Shown here: piece after piece, positions 1-11,707 of the stretch
Numbering within the stretch: the first letter of the stretch is position 1
Layout: each line of letters begins with the position of its first letter
Assembly (NCBI RefSeq): GCF_001638985.1
Contig: NW_017265135.1
Coordinates: 1,231,223 to 1,295,222, forward strand
Origin: Phycomyces blakesleeanus NRRL 1555(-)
Lineage: Eukaryota; Mucoromycota; Mucoromycetes; Mucorales; Phycomycetaceae
Direction of reading: 5' to 3'
Length of the DNA stretch: 64,000 nucleotides
Position numbers and translations under genes: made by a program
The notes under the pieces: generated by a model
Database searches by the model: none
Told to the model about the DNA's origin: nothing
The model's input: only the letters and a program-made list of their open reading frames with translations

Positions 1-3000
1 TTATCAGAAATCGACTGGACTTTCCGCGTATGCGATGCACTTCTCAACACAGGCCCAATTGTTGACATGACTGTAGGAGACATGGAAAGCAAAGATGTAA
101 GATAACAGGCTCTATACTGTTCGCTTGTTTGTTTGTTTGTTTGTTTGTTTATTGATCCAAAACCACCTCCTTTTGCCTTTATTAATTTACTCCTGCCCTG
201 TCATGAAACAAAAAGGCATCCGATGATATGATCGAAAAATCGACAGATTTCCCTGATCTCGAGCTTGTGAGTTGCTCTGGCTATGGCAAGAACGGTGCGC
301 TCTGTGTATTCCAAGTAAGTTTTAACCCAATCATATACACACATACATCTATCCTATATAGCTTCTCTAATTTCACAATAACTGTATATATATATATATA
401 TGCATATTTGAAAATTACCAGCGCCACGTTCGACCCGAGACTACATTTTCATTTACCCAGTCGGATTGCCAGGCTGTCTGGTCAATAAAGTGTCGTAAAG
501 AGCATTTCTTTGAGGGTGTTCAAGTAGGAGGAGGTGTCCAACTCACGCAGACAGGTTTGACACCAGAGGAAGGTACTGGTCACTGGGGAACAGTTGCTTC
601 CGACGACGGCTTCAAGGACGCATTTGACAAATTCTTGTTTATCAGCAAGACCGAAAGCACACTCGTAAGGCATACAGATATATATATATTGACCCTTTCA
701 TATCAATAATAATATTTAACAACCTAAACAATTTTATCTTAGGTTCTAGCAGCAGGAGATGAACTATGTGAACTTGAAAGCAGTGATTTCCACACAACTG
801 GACCTACAATTGCAGTCAGTACATTATTTGATCACACAAGAATTGTACAGATTCACTCCCATGGTGTTGTACTTTTATCTCCAGGTAAATGATAATGATA
901 ATAGTAGTAATCGAAATACTAACATACCAATATGTATATATATTAGACGGAAAGCTAGTACAAACTGTACCTGTAAAAGATTCAAAGATCGTAGATGCAA
1001 GTATTCACGACCCTTATATCCTTCTCACACTCGAGAATCAGACCATATTGGCACTCAAAGGTGATGCAGAAACAAGAGACATCATTTATGTTCAAGTTCC
1101 AGCGTCAATCAAGGTAAAGACCTTATACACAAACATATGCATCTACGTGTGTATGTATCGTGAAAAGAAGAGTGATAACAAACCTTTTATATAAATGTGT
1201 ATATATTAGAATAAGGACGTTTTGGTAGCTAGTGTATTTGCCGATACATCTGGAATATTTGCCTCTGTGTCAGAAAAACTTGCTACAGTAGTCAAAAAGT
1301 CTCGCCCTGCTGGACATGAGAAGAAGAGAAAGGCATCCGAAGCATTTGGCACAACAAACACTAATAACAATGGTGCCACCACCACCACCGCCACCACTGC
1401 CAACGCCAATACCACGACAACCAAAAAAGCTAATATTGCTCCACCAGCTCCACCAACAGTGGAATTTGACGAAATAGATATGGATCTCTACGGTGATCAA
1501 AGTGAAGGCGAACCTGTCAAAACCACAGTAACAATAGCCGAAGATGAAATCATGACAGACTCTACAACTCAAATAGGCCAACAAGGACAAAACGAAGATG
1601 ACGACGACGAAGATGACGACGACGACGAAGCTATGCTTTATGGCGATAGCGAGCCCATTAAAAAATATCCCGGGCTGTTTAACGAAGAAGTCGATGAAGT
1701 AAATGTGAGCGTCAAGGGTGGACTAGGCCAGATCGAGATGATCAGTTTCTGGTGCCTGATCTACACAGTCGAAGGCAACCTACAGCTCCACAGTCTCCCA
1801 GACTTTAAGGAATATTTTGTTTTCCCCCACTTTGACGTGCTCCCCAGTCTACTCACCGACTGTCCTGGTCACGAGCAAGAGCAAGTTCCACCTCATTTGC
1901 CTGCTCATCAAGACAATGGGTCTTTATCGATAAAGGAACTTATTATCACTGACATTGGAAAAGAGCGCAAGGACCCTCATTTAGTGGTAAGTCAAAAGAA
2001 GAAAAAAAGTGTATGAATCTCTTGAGAAAATTTTAAAGAGAGAGATAAAGATGATTTGATTGCGTGCATATGTCTGTACAAATACCAATACCCTCTCTCC
2101 TATTTTTGAATACAATGATGATAATAACAATTATAATCACACTTTTAGGCTCGTACATCAACAAACGATATAATAATCTACAAAGCCTTTGCATTCGTAC
2201 CAGGGCTCGACTCCCAATCTGACCACACAACTCAAATAACCGAAGAAGCTGGCGATAGACTTGCTATCCGATTCTCTCGAGTACATCATGAATACGTTTC
2301 CCGCTACACCGAAGAGGATAATGATAACAGTAACAACAACAGCAAAAAATACAGCAAAAAGAACAAAAATTCTACTGGTGCTGCCGCTGATGATGACGAC
2401 GACGAAGATGATGAGGAAGAGTCCGATGGACCAGAAATAAAGAAAGATGACCACGTCATGGGAACAGACCCTTTTGGCAGTGGTCTAAAAGAGTCCAAGG
2501 TTATTAAGCCACGCCGCCAACGTTTGCTGATACCTTTTAACGATGTAGCCGGTTATGCTGGTGTCTTTGTGGCCGGTCCACAGCCTGCCTGGCTGATGTG
2601 TTCCTGTAAAAGTTTTGTACGAGTTCACCCAATGAAGGCGGATCAAGCCGTAATTGGATTTACACAGTTCCACAATGTGAATTTGAAGCATGGATTTATT
2701 ACTATTGATGCAGAGGTATTTTTTCTTTTTTTTTGATTTGTTATTCAAAAATAAGAATATTAATATTTTTAACTTTACTACTACTAGTCAACAGTTAGAT
2801 TATGCGGTCTTCCTGTAGATAATGCAACATACGATATGGACTGGGTGATGCAAAGAATCCCACTAGGACAGACAGCTCACAAGATCCAATATGATCCCAC
2901 CATGCGCGTGTACGCAGTACTTGTCTCAACTCCACAACCTGTTCGCCTGAGAAATGAAGAGGGCGCACCGGTTGACGGCAAAGAAGAAGAAGGTCGAGAA

Positions 3001-4373
3001 CCCGGAGAATTTCTACCTTTAGTCGATCGCTTCTCGCTTCTAATGGTGTCGCCCGTAACATGGGAAACCGTCGACAGAATCGAGTTTGAAGAATATGAGC
3101 AAGGATTCTCGCTACAGTGTGTCGCACTTGAATCCAAGCAGACCAGTACAGGACGAAAGCATTTCATGACAGTCGGAACTGGGTTTTTGCGTGGTGAAGA
3201 TACAGCCATGCGTGGATCAGTAAGTGGATTGCTATGTATATGTGAAAAATGTGGTATACTTACATATATATATATTATTCCAGATATATATATTTGATAT
3301 CATTGAAGTCGTACCAGAGCCAAACAATCCTCAGACAAACCACCGTTACAAGCATCTTCACACCGAAGATGTCAAGGGTGCCGTTACAGCCATGTGTGAT
3401 GTGAGCGGCCACTTAGTGTCATGTATTGGATCCAAAGTGATCATCTGGAGTTTCGAAGACAACGAGAGTCTTGTGGGTGTAGCCTTTATCGATGTCCAGA
3501 TCTACGTGACCAGTCTGTGCTCGATCAAGAATTTTATATTGCTTGGCGATGCACAAAAATCCATATGGTTCCTTGGATTCCAGCTCGAGCCCGCAAAGTT
3601 GGTATTGTTGGGCAAAGACTACCAGGCATTTGAGGTTGCCTCGGTAAACTTTATTATCGATGATAAATCTCTCTTCCTCCTGGTCGGAGACACGGATGAC
3701 AATCTCGATATTTATCAATATGCGCCTTTCAGTAAGTAAAGATACAAATCAATCGATATCTAGCCAAAAGTACAAATATCATATACTTGCTTTACATGTA
3801 TTTACGAATCTAATTACTAACAATCCGTGTTTTTGCTTGTGTGTAGATCTACAGTCTTTTACAGGACACAAATTAATGCGCCGAGGTGATTTTCACGTGG
3901 GAGCCCAAGTCAAGACAATGGTACGATTGCCGCAAATCGTTCGCACTGAAAAGGGTCTTGAGTACAGCCGGAGACACTTTTGTCTGTGTGGTAAATAAAT
4001 CTTCTTTTTATTTTACCTCTTTTTTATTTACTATCCATATATACGTTATTTAGGATCATTTAGTGGAAGTATTTCTGTGGTCTCGCCAATTCCCGAAAAG
4101 ACATTCAAGCGGTTGAATACGTTGTATGGCCAGCTTGTGAATGGTATTCAGCATGTGGCAGGTCTAAACCCAAGAGCCTTCCGATTGATCAAAGGACCAA
4201 AACAAAAAATGGCCTCCAATCGCACCAAGGCTATTCTTGACGGTGATTTGGTGTTTGAGTTTGCCGGACTCTCAGTGAGCCAGCAGAAGGAAATGACTAA
4301 ACAGATAGGAACAACTGTAGCAAAGATCAAGGAGGATCTTGTTGATGTTGACAGCAGTATTGATCACTTTTAA
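1..4373 (+). CDS. CFT1: Cleavage/polyadenylation factor CFT1 (CPSF160), 3' part
   Basis: This is the large beta-propeller scaffold of the nuclear pre-mRNA 3'-end cleavage and polyadenylation complex, homologous to yeast Cft1 and human CPSF160. The first base is already inside an exon, so the N-terminal part lies outside the window. I read eleven exons: 1-96, 216-314, 422-664, 743-884, 947-1113, 1210-1986, 2149-2715, 2788-3219, 3284-3731, 3847-3990 and 4054-4373 (TAA). They join in frame to 1,144 residues, against roughly 1,400 for the whole family. The hallmark SGYGKNGALCVFQ sits in exon 2. Exons 6 and 7 carry acidic and Asn/Lys-rich linkers (around 1599-1630 and 2310-2420). Exons 8-11 form the C-terminal CPSF_A region, ending in a short helical segment. 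All introns are GT-AG and 49-162 bp long. A+T-rich AATAAA-like sequence follows the stop. The identification is confident; individual splice sites are inferred. Confidence 0.93.
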
Positions 4374-4666
4374 GCAACTTAACCCAGTCCAATCCTATCC
4401 AAATCAAATCAAACAATAAAAAATAAAATAAAAATACACCTTTTATATGAAAACAATTAACAAATTTATTTAATAAAATCAAATAAACTCCGCATTAATG
4501 AAGAAGAATAAGCAAGAGGGAGAGACAGAAGTAGTGTAGTGCAGTATAGAGCAGAGTGGGAAATGTACATATATATATAATGTGCTATGTGTTGTGGATT
4601 GAGTGATTGAGAGGAGTTGAGACGAATAAAAAAAATAAAAAAACAAAAACAGCTATGCCGGCCGAG

Positions 4667-4684
4667 GGTTTGTTCGGACAAACC
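4667..4684. promoter_or_regulatory. Palindrome in the RPS28 upstream region
   Basis: The 396 bp between the CFT1 stop and the RPS28 start contain no gene. They hold A-rich stretches and one G+C-rich patch around 4655-4730. Inside that patch is a perfect 7-bp inverted repeat, GGTTTGT and ACAAACC, separated by TCGG, about 90 bp before the start codon. A binding site for a ribosomal-protein gene regulator is possible from its position, but I do not recognise the motif. Confidence 0.35.
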
Positions 4685-4769
4685 GATGGCCGACCGAGCT
4701 TGGGTAAAACGAAAGCCCGCGTATCCATAATGCTCTCTCCTTTCCAATCATCCATCAGTCTTAATCACA

Positions 4770-5141
4770 ATGGTGAGTTGAAGGAAGAGTTAATATAGAT
4801 GGATTGACGAACATCGCTGCAGATTGAAGATTAGAGATAGAAAGAGAAAAAAGAAAAAATAAAGAGGGGTGAAAGCGGAAAGAGAGGGAGGAGTCTGTGG
4901 CCCACACAGACTAACACAATCGATCATCTGCATCTAGGATACCTCCAAGACCCCCGTTAAGCTCGCCAAGGTCACCAAGGTTCTCGGCCGCACTGGATCC
5001 CGTGGTGGTGTCACCCAGGTCCGCGTTGAATTCATGGACGATACCAACCGTAGCATTATCCGTAACGTTAAGGGTCCCGTTCGTGAGAACGACATCCTCT
5101 GTCTCTTGGAGTCCGAGCGTGAAGCCCGCCGTCTCCGCTAA
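4770..5141 (+). CDS. RPS28: Small ribosomal subunit protein eS28
   Basis: This is a structural protein of the cytosolic 40S ribosomal subunit, near the mRNA exit. The coding sequence is split: the first exon holds only the ATG (4770-4772), followed at once by a GTGAGT donor. The second exon (4938-5141, TAA) supplies the remaining 67 residues. The 68-aa product contains the conserved [17 protein letters not shown] and ends [11 protein letters not shown], typical of eS28, and its length is normal for the family. An intron placed directly after the start codon is common in fungal ribosomal-protein genes. The gene converges with MRI1 on the opposite strand, with 270 bp between the two stop codons and an AATAAA-like signal near 5297. 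The identification rests on essentially full-length similarity. Confidence 0.96.
4892..4912 (+). other. Intronic hairpin in RPS28
   Basis: Inside the RPS28 intron, AGTCTGTG and CACAGACT form a perfect 8-bp stem around a 5-nt loop. An ACA triplet follows three bases later. Such a stem followed by ACA resembles the 3' half of an H/ACA snoRNA, and ribosomal-protein introns often host snoRNAs, but I cannot assemble the 5' hairpin and hinge box. The RNA-gene reading is therefore only a possibility. Confidence 0.25.
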
Positions 5142-5411
5142 AAAAAAAAGAACCAAAAAATATCAAAAAAATATCGAAAATAAGAATCACCAACTACGAA
5201 CAACAAATTCAAGCAACAAATTAACAAATGCGATCCTGATTATAATTTCATTTCTTAAGACATTGCTTAGTTATTCTTGGACACCATTTTGATTTAATAA
5301 ACGATGCTTTTGTCTGTGTGATAAAAAGAAATTGTTTATTACATTTGGAAATGAAGAGAAAACGAATTTAGATTATTATTACTGTTACTTTTACTATTAC
5401 ATTGGAATGAT

Positions 5412-6730
5412 TTATTGGAGGAAAGCTTTCATGTCAAACTCGGATTTACCAGGTGTCTTGACTGCAACACCACGCTCAGTTACAATTGCAGAAATGAGCT
5501 CGCTGGGAGTAACATCAAAGCTGGGATTCCACACACCAACACCATGGGCTGCAGTACGCACAGTAGCAGGAATGTTCTTTCCCTCTAACAAACCAGTAAT
5601 TGTGACCAACTCTTCAGCAGGACGCTGTTCAATTACAATATCTTTTCCACTCTTGGTTGACAGGTCAATTGAGGTGGAAGGGGCGGCGACGATGAAAAGG
5701 ATATTGTGGTGCTTAGCAGTAATGGCAAGCTGGTAAGTACCGATCTTATTGGCAGTGTCTCCGTTGGCAGCCACACGGTCGGCACCGACGACAATTGCCT
5801 GTACACTGGGGTTCTGGTGCAACAAAGCAGATGCCATGGAATCACAGATCAGGGTAGCAGGGATATTTTCATATACAAGTTCATAAGCTGTCAAACGAGA
5901 ACCTTGGTTGTATGGGCGAGTCTCGGTGCAGTAAGCGTGTTTCAATTGGCCGTTCTTGTGAAGATCACGAATAATACCAAGTGCAGTTCCCCACCCTGCT
6001 GTTGCCAAAGACCTAATTGGATTATATTTATGTATATATATAGTCATATTATTACTCTTATAAACACACACATATATATACACGTATATTTGGTAGCGAA
6101 GTATCTAATGACACGTGTTCTCTTCTGGATAGCTTAACTTACCCAGTGTTACAGTGAGTCAAGACACGAATGTCTTCCTTATTCTTACAGTTTTCGACAA
6201 TAAAGGCAGCACCATGCTTTCCAATGTTCTTATTGTCCTGTACATCATCCACTAACATCTTCTCTGCAGCATTAATGTAAGCATCAGTAACCTCGGAAGG
6301 GCTAGTGGCCTTCTTGGCTGAATCCTGAATGACTACCGACAGCTTATGCGCAGCATCAAAAAGATTGACAGCAGTAGGACGGGATGTCTTGAGATACTCG
6401 AGTGAAGAGTTTAAAAACTCCACAGCCTGAGGGACAGTCTTGAACTCATGCTTAGCAGCGCGAGTAGCAACGTCGACAGCAAGCGAGAGGGCAGCTACAA
6501 TGGCAATAGCAGGTGCGCCGCGGGTCTTCATGGTCTTGATGGCAGCATGACCATCTTGGATGTTGAGAATTGGTTCAAAGATAGTCTCATGGGGTAGAGC
6601 GAGTTGATCGAGAATCAAAAGGCTGCCAGGGGTATACTTGATGGCCTCGAGGGTTCTAGTTGCTAGGTGGACATTAGTGACTGTTTGTTGGTCTGAAGCT
6701 GTTCTTCAAAAACGTCCTCTTACCACTCAT
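5412..6730 (-). CDS. MRI1: Methylthioribose-1-phosphate isomerase
   Basis: This enzyme isomerises 5-methylthioribose-1-phosphate to the ribulose form in the cytosolic methionine salvage pathway. The three exons on the minus strand are 6724-6730, 6143-6662 and 5412-6012, giving 375 residues. The first exon is only seven coding bases (ATG AGT G). The start was chosen because joining it to the acceptor at 6662 yields the usual N-terminus ...[18 protein letters not shown]. Family signatures visible are [34 protein letters not shown] and [21 protein letters not shown]. The Cys in THCNTG and the Asp in GADRV are the catalytic pair of this eIF2B-like fold. The length is normal. The gene is divergent from the PHD-finger gene with 250 bp between the two starts. 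The eIF2B alpha/beta/delta subunits are relatives, but these signatures favour MRI1. Confidence 0.94.
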
Positions 6731-6980
6731 TGAATTAAATAGAAAAAGATCGACATTTTTACATTTTGACATATCCAAAAAGCTTCTTATTGAGATGGAA
6801 AAAAAACGTAGCGGAGATGACGCCTTTGTGACTGCTTAATCCGTTTCTTTATAAACACAAACGTTCCTGGGGTTTGTGGGAAGTTGAAGAAAGTCATCTG
6901 TCTAACCAAAAAAGATCCTCTTTTGGTTGTCCTTCCTTCACTACCACAAATACTAATATATAATCCAAATATTAAAAGCA
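6731..6980. promoter_or_regulatory. Divergent promoter region, MRI1 and BYE1-like gene
   Basis: The 250 bp between two outward-facing start codons must hold both 5' regions. It is A+T-rich and shows no recognisable TATA box or known operator. Nothing more can be supported from sequence alone. Confidence 0.5.
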
Positions 6981-9900
6981 ATGGATATACACAATTTTGA
7001 AGAGTATCTTGACTTACGCGATCCACACGACACCAAACAAGACGTCGAACAGAGCCTAGAGGTCGTATCTGAGACCTCTACCCAGTTAGACACACTTCCC
7101 AATACCGATGATTGGGTATCGCATGAAAATATCATGGAAAATTCACTGGACCCAACCAATTCTATGGAACACTTTATTTTTCCAATGGATAGTAGTGGCT
7201 GGAATATTCTTTCCCAAACAGCAACAGACCAAACTCCCGACAACCTGCCAGGATTAAATTCGCAAACCCACTCTGGAATTCCAGCGTCACAAGATACAGC
7301 CACAAACACAACCACGCCTGCAAATCTGACTGACCTGTCCCAATTCCTCCCACCTAGTTTCCTCATGCATTCCGAGCAACAGAAAATTCTGCCTACAGAA
7401 ATAACCACAACAGACACAACACCAACACCAACACCAGCACCAGCACCATCAACGCCATCAACACCAACACCGATAACACCAATATCAACAACAATAGCAA
7501 CACCAGCACAATCACCACCACCACCGCAACCAACAACAACAACAGCAGCAGCAGCAGAAGTACCAGAACCAGTAACAACAACAACGACAACAACAGTAAA
7601 AACAACTCTACAAGAACAACCAGAAGAGACAAAAACAGAAAATACCGCGCAATCTTTGAATATAGAAAAACCATCTTCTTCGGCTGCACCAACTGAAAGT
7701 CCTAGTAATGGCACAATCACACTTGCTGAATTGTCACAACCTAATACTTTGCAAACTGAGACTGATAATGATGAAGGTGGTCGAATGATGACACGTCTTC
7801 GGAGACGGAGATCGACAGCACAGGAAAAAGGAATTGAGAAACCAGTTGTTGCTGTGGAGCCTAAAAGGAAGCGAACCAAGAAACTCTACTGTATATGTCA
7901 ACAGCCCTATAACGGAGATCCTATGGTTCAATGCGGTCAATGCGAGGAATGGTATGTGTATATTATTAGGTTTATTGTGTGTACATACATACATACATAC
8001 ATACATACACAAACAAATCACTGTTACAGTTTATTAACATTAATGTGTTCAGGTTTCATTGTGCGTGCGTCGATCTTGATCCTGAAGAAGCAGAGGATCT
8101 TGACTGGGTTTGTGAGAAATGTAGTGAGAAAACAAAGGCTGCCAAAGAAGAAGCGGATTCTAAGGCAGCATCAGCAGAAATTTCTGCTGCTTCTTCTGTC
8201 GTCAATGCTACAAATACTGCAACTGCCAGTAAAGTTGTTGCCAAGGCTGCGACTGATGCTGCCGAAGGAAATTATACTATTAGAGAATCGAAATCTACTT
8301 TGCCTTCAACGGCTGTTTCTCCTGCATTATCCGATTCGAATGCTGGTAGTATTGTCCAAGATGAGGAGAAAGGTAAGAATTTTGCTTTATGTTTATTATT
8401 ATATGGTGGGAGTATCCCAAAATTTTACATGGAGTACAAATGGGATAGCAGATATTATAGTAGTGAATGGTTAGAAAGAGAAAGAGAAAGAGAGAGTTGT
8501 TATACCTTCAGAAAATGCTATTTCTGGTGTATGGCACAAAATACAAAAATGAAATATCTTTTGCCAAAAACAAACAAGCAAACAAACAACCAAAGAAGAC
8601 GTATGGACAAGAAGAAGGAAAGACATACTTTGAAACAACATCTTCTATATATTTTCCGTCCCCAAGCTCTTTACCTTGCCCCTGTCCTTCCCTATCCCCT
8701 TCCCTTCCCTCCTTCCCTCTCTCTCTCTCTCTCTCTTCCTTCTTCTCTTCCTTTACTCGCAATATAGTACTTATTTAAAGCGCGAAAACCAAAAGATAAC
8801 AGGAAATCTCTGTTTCTGTTACCGCGTGTAATTGTATTTCTTTTTTACACTTTGCTTTGACCTATCGAACAAAGTGATTGTCTGCCCTTTTATATACATG
8901 TATATATGTACATATACATATTTCTTGCGATGTACATCGCAGAAGGTCTACTAAAGAAAAGGAGACTTCCCATGTTTACTACGTGTGGTAATTCACTTTC
9001 TTCTGTGGCAGACCTTCTTTTTTTGTATATATGCATATATGCATATATGTATATACATATATTCGTATGGGATCCTACCTTCTGTCTGTTGCCATGCGTT
9101 TGTCTGGAATATAAAAAAAGAAAATGACATGGACTTTGATAAAACAAATATATCTAGAAAGAAAGCTATATGCATAGTGTGAATAACACAATTATGGTCA
9201 AATAGAGGGGGAACCTCCACCATATTCTAACTAAAGTTACTCATCATTTGTATTTATTTCTTATCTTCTTATATTTTCTTTTATACATATACATCTATCA
9301 GTCAAAGAATCAAGGGAGAATGCAGCACTTGCTCAGGCAGAAAACAAGATATTGTTACCAAAACCAGTACCAGCTTTCCAAGAAAAGACCAGAAGAGTGC
9401 CAGAAAAGGTAAATTAAATTGAATTAACGTAAAAGTAAAAGTAAATAATTAATAATAACAATTAGTTGGTTGTTATATAAAAATTCGAAAAAACTGAATT
9501 TTTTTTAACTCTTATTTGTACATTAGACTTATGGCGGAAGACACCCACGTAATTTGACAAACCAAGCAAAATGCCTCTATCCACCTTGCCAAAATAGAAC
9601 ACGCGTAGATTCTTATTGTAGTGATATCTGTGCTCGCGTGGATGCCATGCGCCAAAAAGCCAATGTCTTTGAGTATAATCCCGAACTTGAAGAGCCGCGT
9701 ATTAGCCAAAGACGTTCTAGAAGCATTTCTGGTACCTCTGGTACCTCTGGCACCTCTGGAACCACTGACATCACTGGCACAAATGTGCCCGAAAAATCCA
9801 ACCTGCTTCTTACCCACCACAAGAAGCCTTCAATTAGCATCAGCACAAACTCTAGTGGACCAAACTCGCCTATATTTGAACTCCAATCACCGAACCAATC

Positions 9901-11707
9901 TACCACTGAAGAGAATCCTATCAGAAAGAACGTTGTCAAGAACATGACAACCATTCTCAAGTCTATCATGGATGCTGCCATTGAAAAAGAACCGACTCTT
10001 TTTGACTCCGAGTCTGATCAAGAATCCCAAGATAAGCAAGTCCAGGCCGAAAATGACGATGTGGCCACAAACGAGAAAGCTAGCAATGTGACCACGACTG
10101 CCTTGGAGTCTACAAGCAGCGGAGTTCCTGGATCCAGCCCTGTACCTGAGATAACGAGCTCAGAGGTCACAGACTCGAATACAATTACTCCAGATCGTAT
10201 CCTGACAGATGCAACTGCCCCAGGGAAGGATGTCACAAAAAATAATGCTACTTCAAATGCCGCTGTACCTGACACGACCACGCCAGAGACGATCAGCAGC
10301 AACGGAAATGTTATTTCAGACACTACAAATATAGAAAAAAGCCCAGCAAAGTCAAGACCTACGCAAAATATGGCCGAGGAGCTGGCTAGTTCGATCGAAG
10401 AAGCCATGTATCTCCAATTGGGTGACCCGATCTCTCAAGCAAGTAAGCAACTGAAATGTGGCGAGAGGTACAAAGGAAAGTTCAGAACCTTGCTTTACAA
10501 CCTCAAAGACAAGGCCAACGAAGTATTCCAGATCAGAGTTATTACCGGCGAACTTACTCCTGATGAACTCATCAAGATGTCTTCTGAAGACATGGCTAAC
10601 CCTGAACTTAAATCGATGTCCGAGACCCTGCGCAAGAAGAGTATAAAGAACTCTGTTCTAAAGGTTCAGAATGTGCCTTTTATCAAAAAGACTCACAAGG
10701 GAGATATTATCATGATACCAAAAGGTGAAAATGAATATGGTGATGATTCAAGTAAAGCCAAAAAACTGGCCCAGGAGATGGTCATGGTTTACCAAAACAA
10801 CGAGCGAACGAGTGAAGATGACACGACAGGAACCGAGTCTGATGTGTTCCCAGACAGCAGAAAGTCCAGTTTGAGCACAACACCTACGATACCAGCACGT
10901 CATGATCCTTTGGACGATATTCTGGCCCGTATTGGTGTCTCGACTGAGGGCATGCGGGAGGATTCTAATAAACGTGCAGGCGTAGGTCTTGTTGGATCTG
11001 ACCGAAATAAGAAACGAAAATCAACGTTTGATGTCGAGAAGTTGCTGGGAGACGAAGATATTCAATTGGAGATTGGTAGTGACGATGAGGGAATCATTAC
11101 CACGCGTCGTACAAGCGAGGGTGAGACTGTGCGTGTGGATAAGATGGAGGTTGACGAGACACCCAAATTGCCCAGTATTTGGAAAGGAAGGGTGAACATG
11201 CCCCAGGTTGCTGAATTTGAGGCAGTGGCGCGCCAGGTAGGAGGGCGTCCTCTCAGTGATGCCGAATGGGCTGATGTGCTCTCTCCTACCATGTGGATCG
11301 AGGGGCGGATACCACAGGACAGAGTGACGACCTATGTGTCCCAAACACAATATTCGTCTAGCCGAGAAATCATATTACTTGAAATTGAACCTTCAACATT
11401 ACTGCCTGATGCAGCTAAAGAAGCCAAAGATTCCAATCTTAGGCAGTCGGATACACTCTTGAAATACTTTAATTCTCGGCAACGGTACGGTGTAGTAGGA
11501 CACAACAAAACAAAGGTCAAGGACTTTTACCTTATTCCTCTTTATAAAACGAATGATATTCCCGATTGTCTTTACGTTGTCCGAATTGAAGAATCCAAGC
11601 GTGATTGCGATCTATTTCTTGGAGTTCTTGTTCTTACTAAACAATTAGAGCAGCGGCCGTTACCTATCCCAGTAGCTTACCAAAACCACCCTCCTTATGA
11701 ACCCTAA
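6981..11707 (+). CDS. PHD-TFIIS-SPOC transcription regulator (BYE1/PHF3/DIDO type)
   Basis: This is a nuclear RNA polymerase II-associated regulator. In known relatives the PHD finger reads histone H3, the TFIIS-like middle domain contacts polymerase II, and SPOC binds phosphorylated C-terminal repeats. The four exons are 6981-7951, 8053-8372, 9302-9408 and 9527-11707 (TAA), giving 1,192 residues. From the N-terminus it has a Pro/Thr/Ala-rich linker (about 135-215) and a PHD finger split by intron 1 (KLYCICQQPYNGDPMVQC, then FHCACVDL and WVCEKC; about 300-350). After exon 3 comes a Cys/His patch (CLYPPCQNRTRVDSYCSDIC, about 478-497), then Ser/Thr-rich sequence. The TFIIS central domain is at about 740-850 (CGERYKGKFRTLLYNLKD), and SPOC at about 1014-1175 (SIWKGRVNMPQVAEFEAVA). 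Order and content match fungal Bye1 and animal PHF3/DIDO. Intron 2 is unusually long. Confidence 0.88.
8373..9301 (+). other. Long (929 bp) intron of the BYE1-like gene
   Basis: Most introns in this window are 50-160 bp, but this one is 929 bp. It holds a CT-rich tract (about 8690-8745), ATGT/ATAC alternations (about 8890-8935 and 9027-9065) and several shadow open frames with no family resemblance. The exons on both sides fit the same protein and phase, so I treat it as one intron, although a small missed exon cannot be excluded. Confidence 0.55.

Noticed and set aside
9621..9947. 108-codon overlapping frame in another phase of the BYE1-like exon
   Set aside because: It is a shadow of exon 4, whose own frame encodes the conserved TFIIS and SPOC domains.
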